From Bacillus sp. T33-2 (GTDB lineage: Bacteria > Bacillota > Bacilli > Bacillales > Cytobacillaceae): a DNA stretch of 64,000 nucleotides. The notes below the pieces were generated by a model that was given only the letters and a program-made list of their open reading frames with translations, was not told where the DNA came from and ran no database searches. A program made the translations under genes and the position numbers. The DNA lies in NCBI RefSeq assembly GCF_002860205.1, contig NZ_PGVB01000002.1:310001-374000 (forward strand). The letters run 5' to 3'. Below, piece after piece: positions 63,647 to 64,000 of this stretch; the first letter of the stretch is position 1; each line of letters starts with the position of its first letter.

Positions 63647-64000
63647 CTATTTTTGACTGATAATCTCGTCAATGATCCCGTATTCTTTTGCTTCCTGGGC
63701 AGTCATGAAGTAATCCCGATCCGTGTCCTTTGCTACCTTTTCGACTGGCTGCCCTGTCCGTTGTGAAATGATTTGATTGACATGCTCCCTTAGTTTCAGG
63801 ATGCGCCGCGCAGAAATTTCAATTTCCGTTGCCTGCCCCCTTGCCCCGCCTAGCGGCTGGTGGATCATGATCTCACTGTTTGGAAGCGCGTACCTTTTTC
63901 CTTTAGTTCCTGCGAGCAGCAGCATCGCCCCGAAAGATGCCGCAAAACCAATGCAGATGGTGCTCACATCCGGCTTGATCAGCTCCATCGTGTCAAAAAT
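63647..64000 (-). CDS. clpP: ATP-dependent Clp protease proteolytic subunit, 3' part
   Basis: The C-terminal 117 residues of a ClpP protease subunit; the gene continues beyond the right edge. The nucleophile serine is in [13 protein letters not shown] and the catalytic histidine in [20 protein letters not shown]; the Asp lies in DTDRDYF. All catalytic residues in the visible part are intact. Compared with canonical Bacillus ClpP, methionines flanking the serine are replaced by phenylalanine, suggesting a paralogue rather than the main clpP. The Met at 63988 is internal, not a start. Confidence 0.9.
   Translation of the reverse strand: MFDTMELIKPDVSTICIGFAASFGAMLLLAGTKGKRYALPNSEIMIHQPLGGARGQATEIEISARRILKLREHVNQIISQRTGQPVEKVAKDTDRDYFMTAQEAKEYGIIDEIISQK

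Noticed and set aside
1-64000. CRISPR arrays, insertion sequences, prophage genes, tRNA or rRNA genes
   Set aside because: No regularly spaced long repeats, transposase or integrase motifs, or cloverleaf sequences were seen. The only tandem repeat has no spacers and the T-box is the only tRNA-related element.

Overview
The window is a contiguous chromosomal piece of an endospore-forming Bacillaceae. The evidence is an almost complete, ordered match to the Bacillus subtilis yqj-yqi-yqh neighbourhood: zwf/gndA/dinB, art, bkd, spo0A-spoIVB-recN-ahrC, dxs-ispA-xse-folD-nusB, accBC and spoIIIA. It also shows strong GGAGG ribosome binding sites, TTG and GTG starts, a T-box, and recognisable sigma-A, sigma-B, sigma-E, sigma-H and sigma-54 promoter sequences. 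Species cannot be fixed from this window. It is not B. subtilis itself, because genes are inserted (amino-acid permease, CheW, azoreductase, mutAB-meaB, a chemoreceptor) and others such as yqjB, yqjF and yqjG are missing.

Layout. 1-5.6 kb: end of an unknown gene, a lipoprotein, an SDR and an MBL-fold hydrolase (yqjQ, yqjP), then a proline T-box with proI, a seven-copy 21-bp tandem repeat, the ene-reductase yqjM and a VOC protein. 5.7-15.7 kb: amino-acid permease, histidine phosphatase, RNase Z, the oxidative pentose-phosphate genes zwf and gndA on opposite strands around a cyclase-family hydrolase, DNA polymerase IV, an azoreductase with a palindromic operator candidate, and a stand-alone CheW. 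15.8-20.4 kb: peptidase yqjE, acyl-CoA carboxylase beta subunit, methylmalonyl-CoA epimerase, the tiny stressosome membrane protein Prli42, and yqjA. 20.4-23.4 kb: the artPQR amino-acid ABC transporter with two ARG-box-like sites, and bacilliredoxin brxB. 23.5-28.8 kb: meaB-mutB-mutA. 29-39.3 kb: the ptb-bcd-buk-lpdV-bfmBAA-bfmBAB-bfmBB operon behind a perfect sigma-54 promoter, with its activator bkdR. 39.4-46.5 kb: yqzF, glpQ, an unidentified structured RNA, a yqiH-like lipoprotein, spo0A, spoIVB, recN and argR. 46.7-56 kb: yqxC, dxs, ispA, xseB, xseA, folD, nusB, yqhY, accC and accB. 56.2-63 kb: a chemoreceptor on the opposite strand, then the complete eight-gene spoIIIA operon. 63-64 kb: an orphan terminator, a small exported protein and the 3' part of a clpP gene.

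How the genes work together. The branched-chain 2-oxoacid dehydrogenase operon makes acyl-CoAs from valine, isoleucine and leucine. The epimerase, the biotin-dependent carboxyltransferase, methylmalonyl-CoA mutase and its GTPase chaperone MeaB then form a route from propionyl-CoA to succinyl-CoA. spo0A, spoIVB and spoIIIA cover initiation of sporulation, the sigma-K checkpoint and the feeding-tube channel.

The best candidates for undescribed biology are regulatory. They are a short structured RNA behind a sigma-B-type promoter (about 23457-23557, + strand), a roughly 210-nt multi-helix RNA between yqiH and glpQ (- strand), a chemoreceptor gene whose promoter combines a sigma-H match with two perfect 0A boxes, and an apparent AUU start codon in spoIIIAD. 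No tRNA, rRNA, CRISPR array, insertion sequence or prophage gene was seen.
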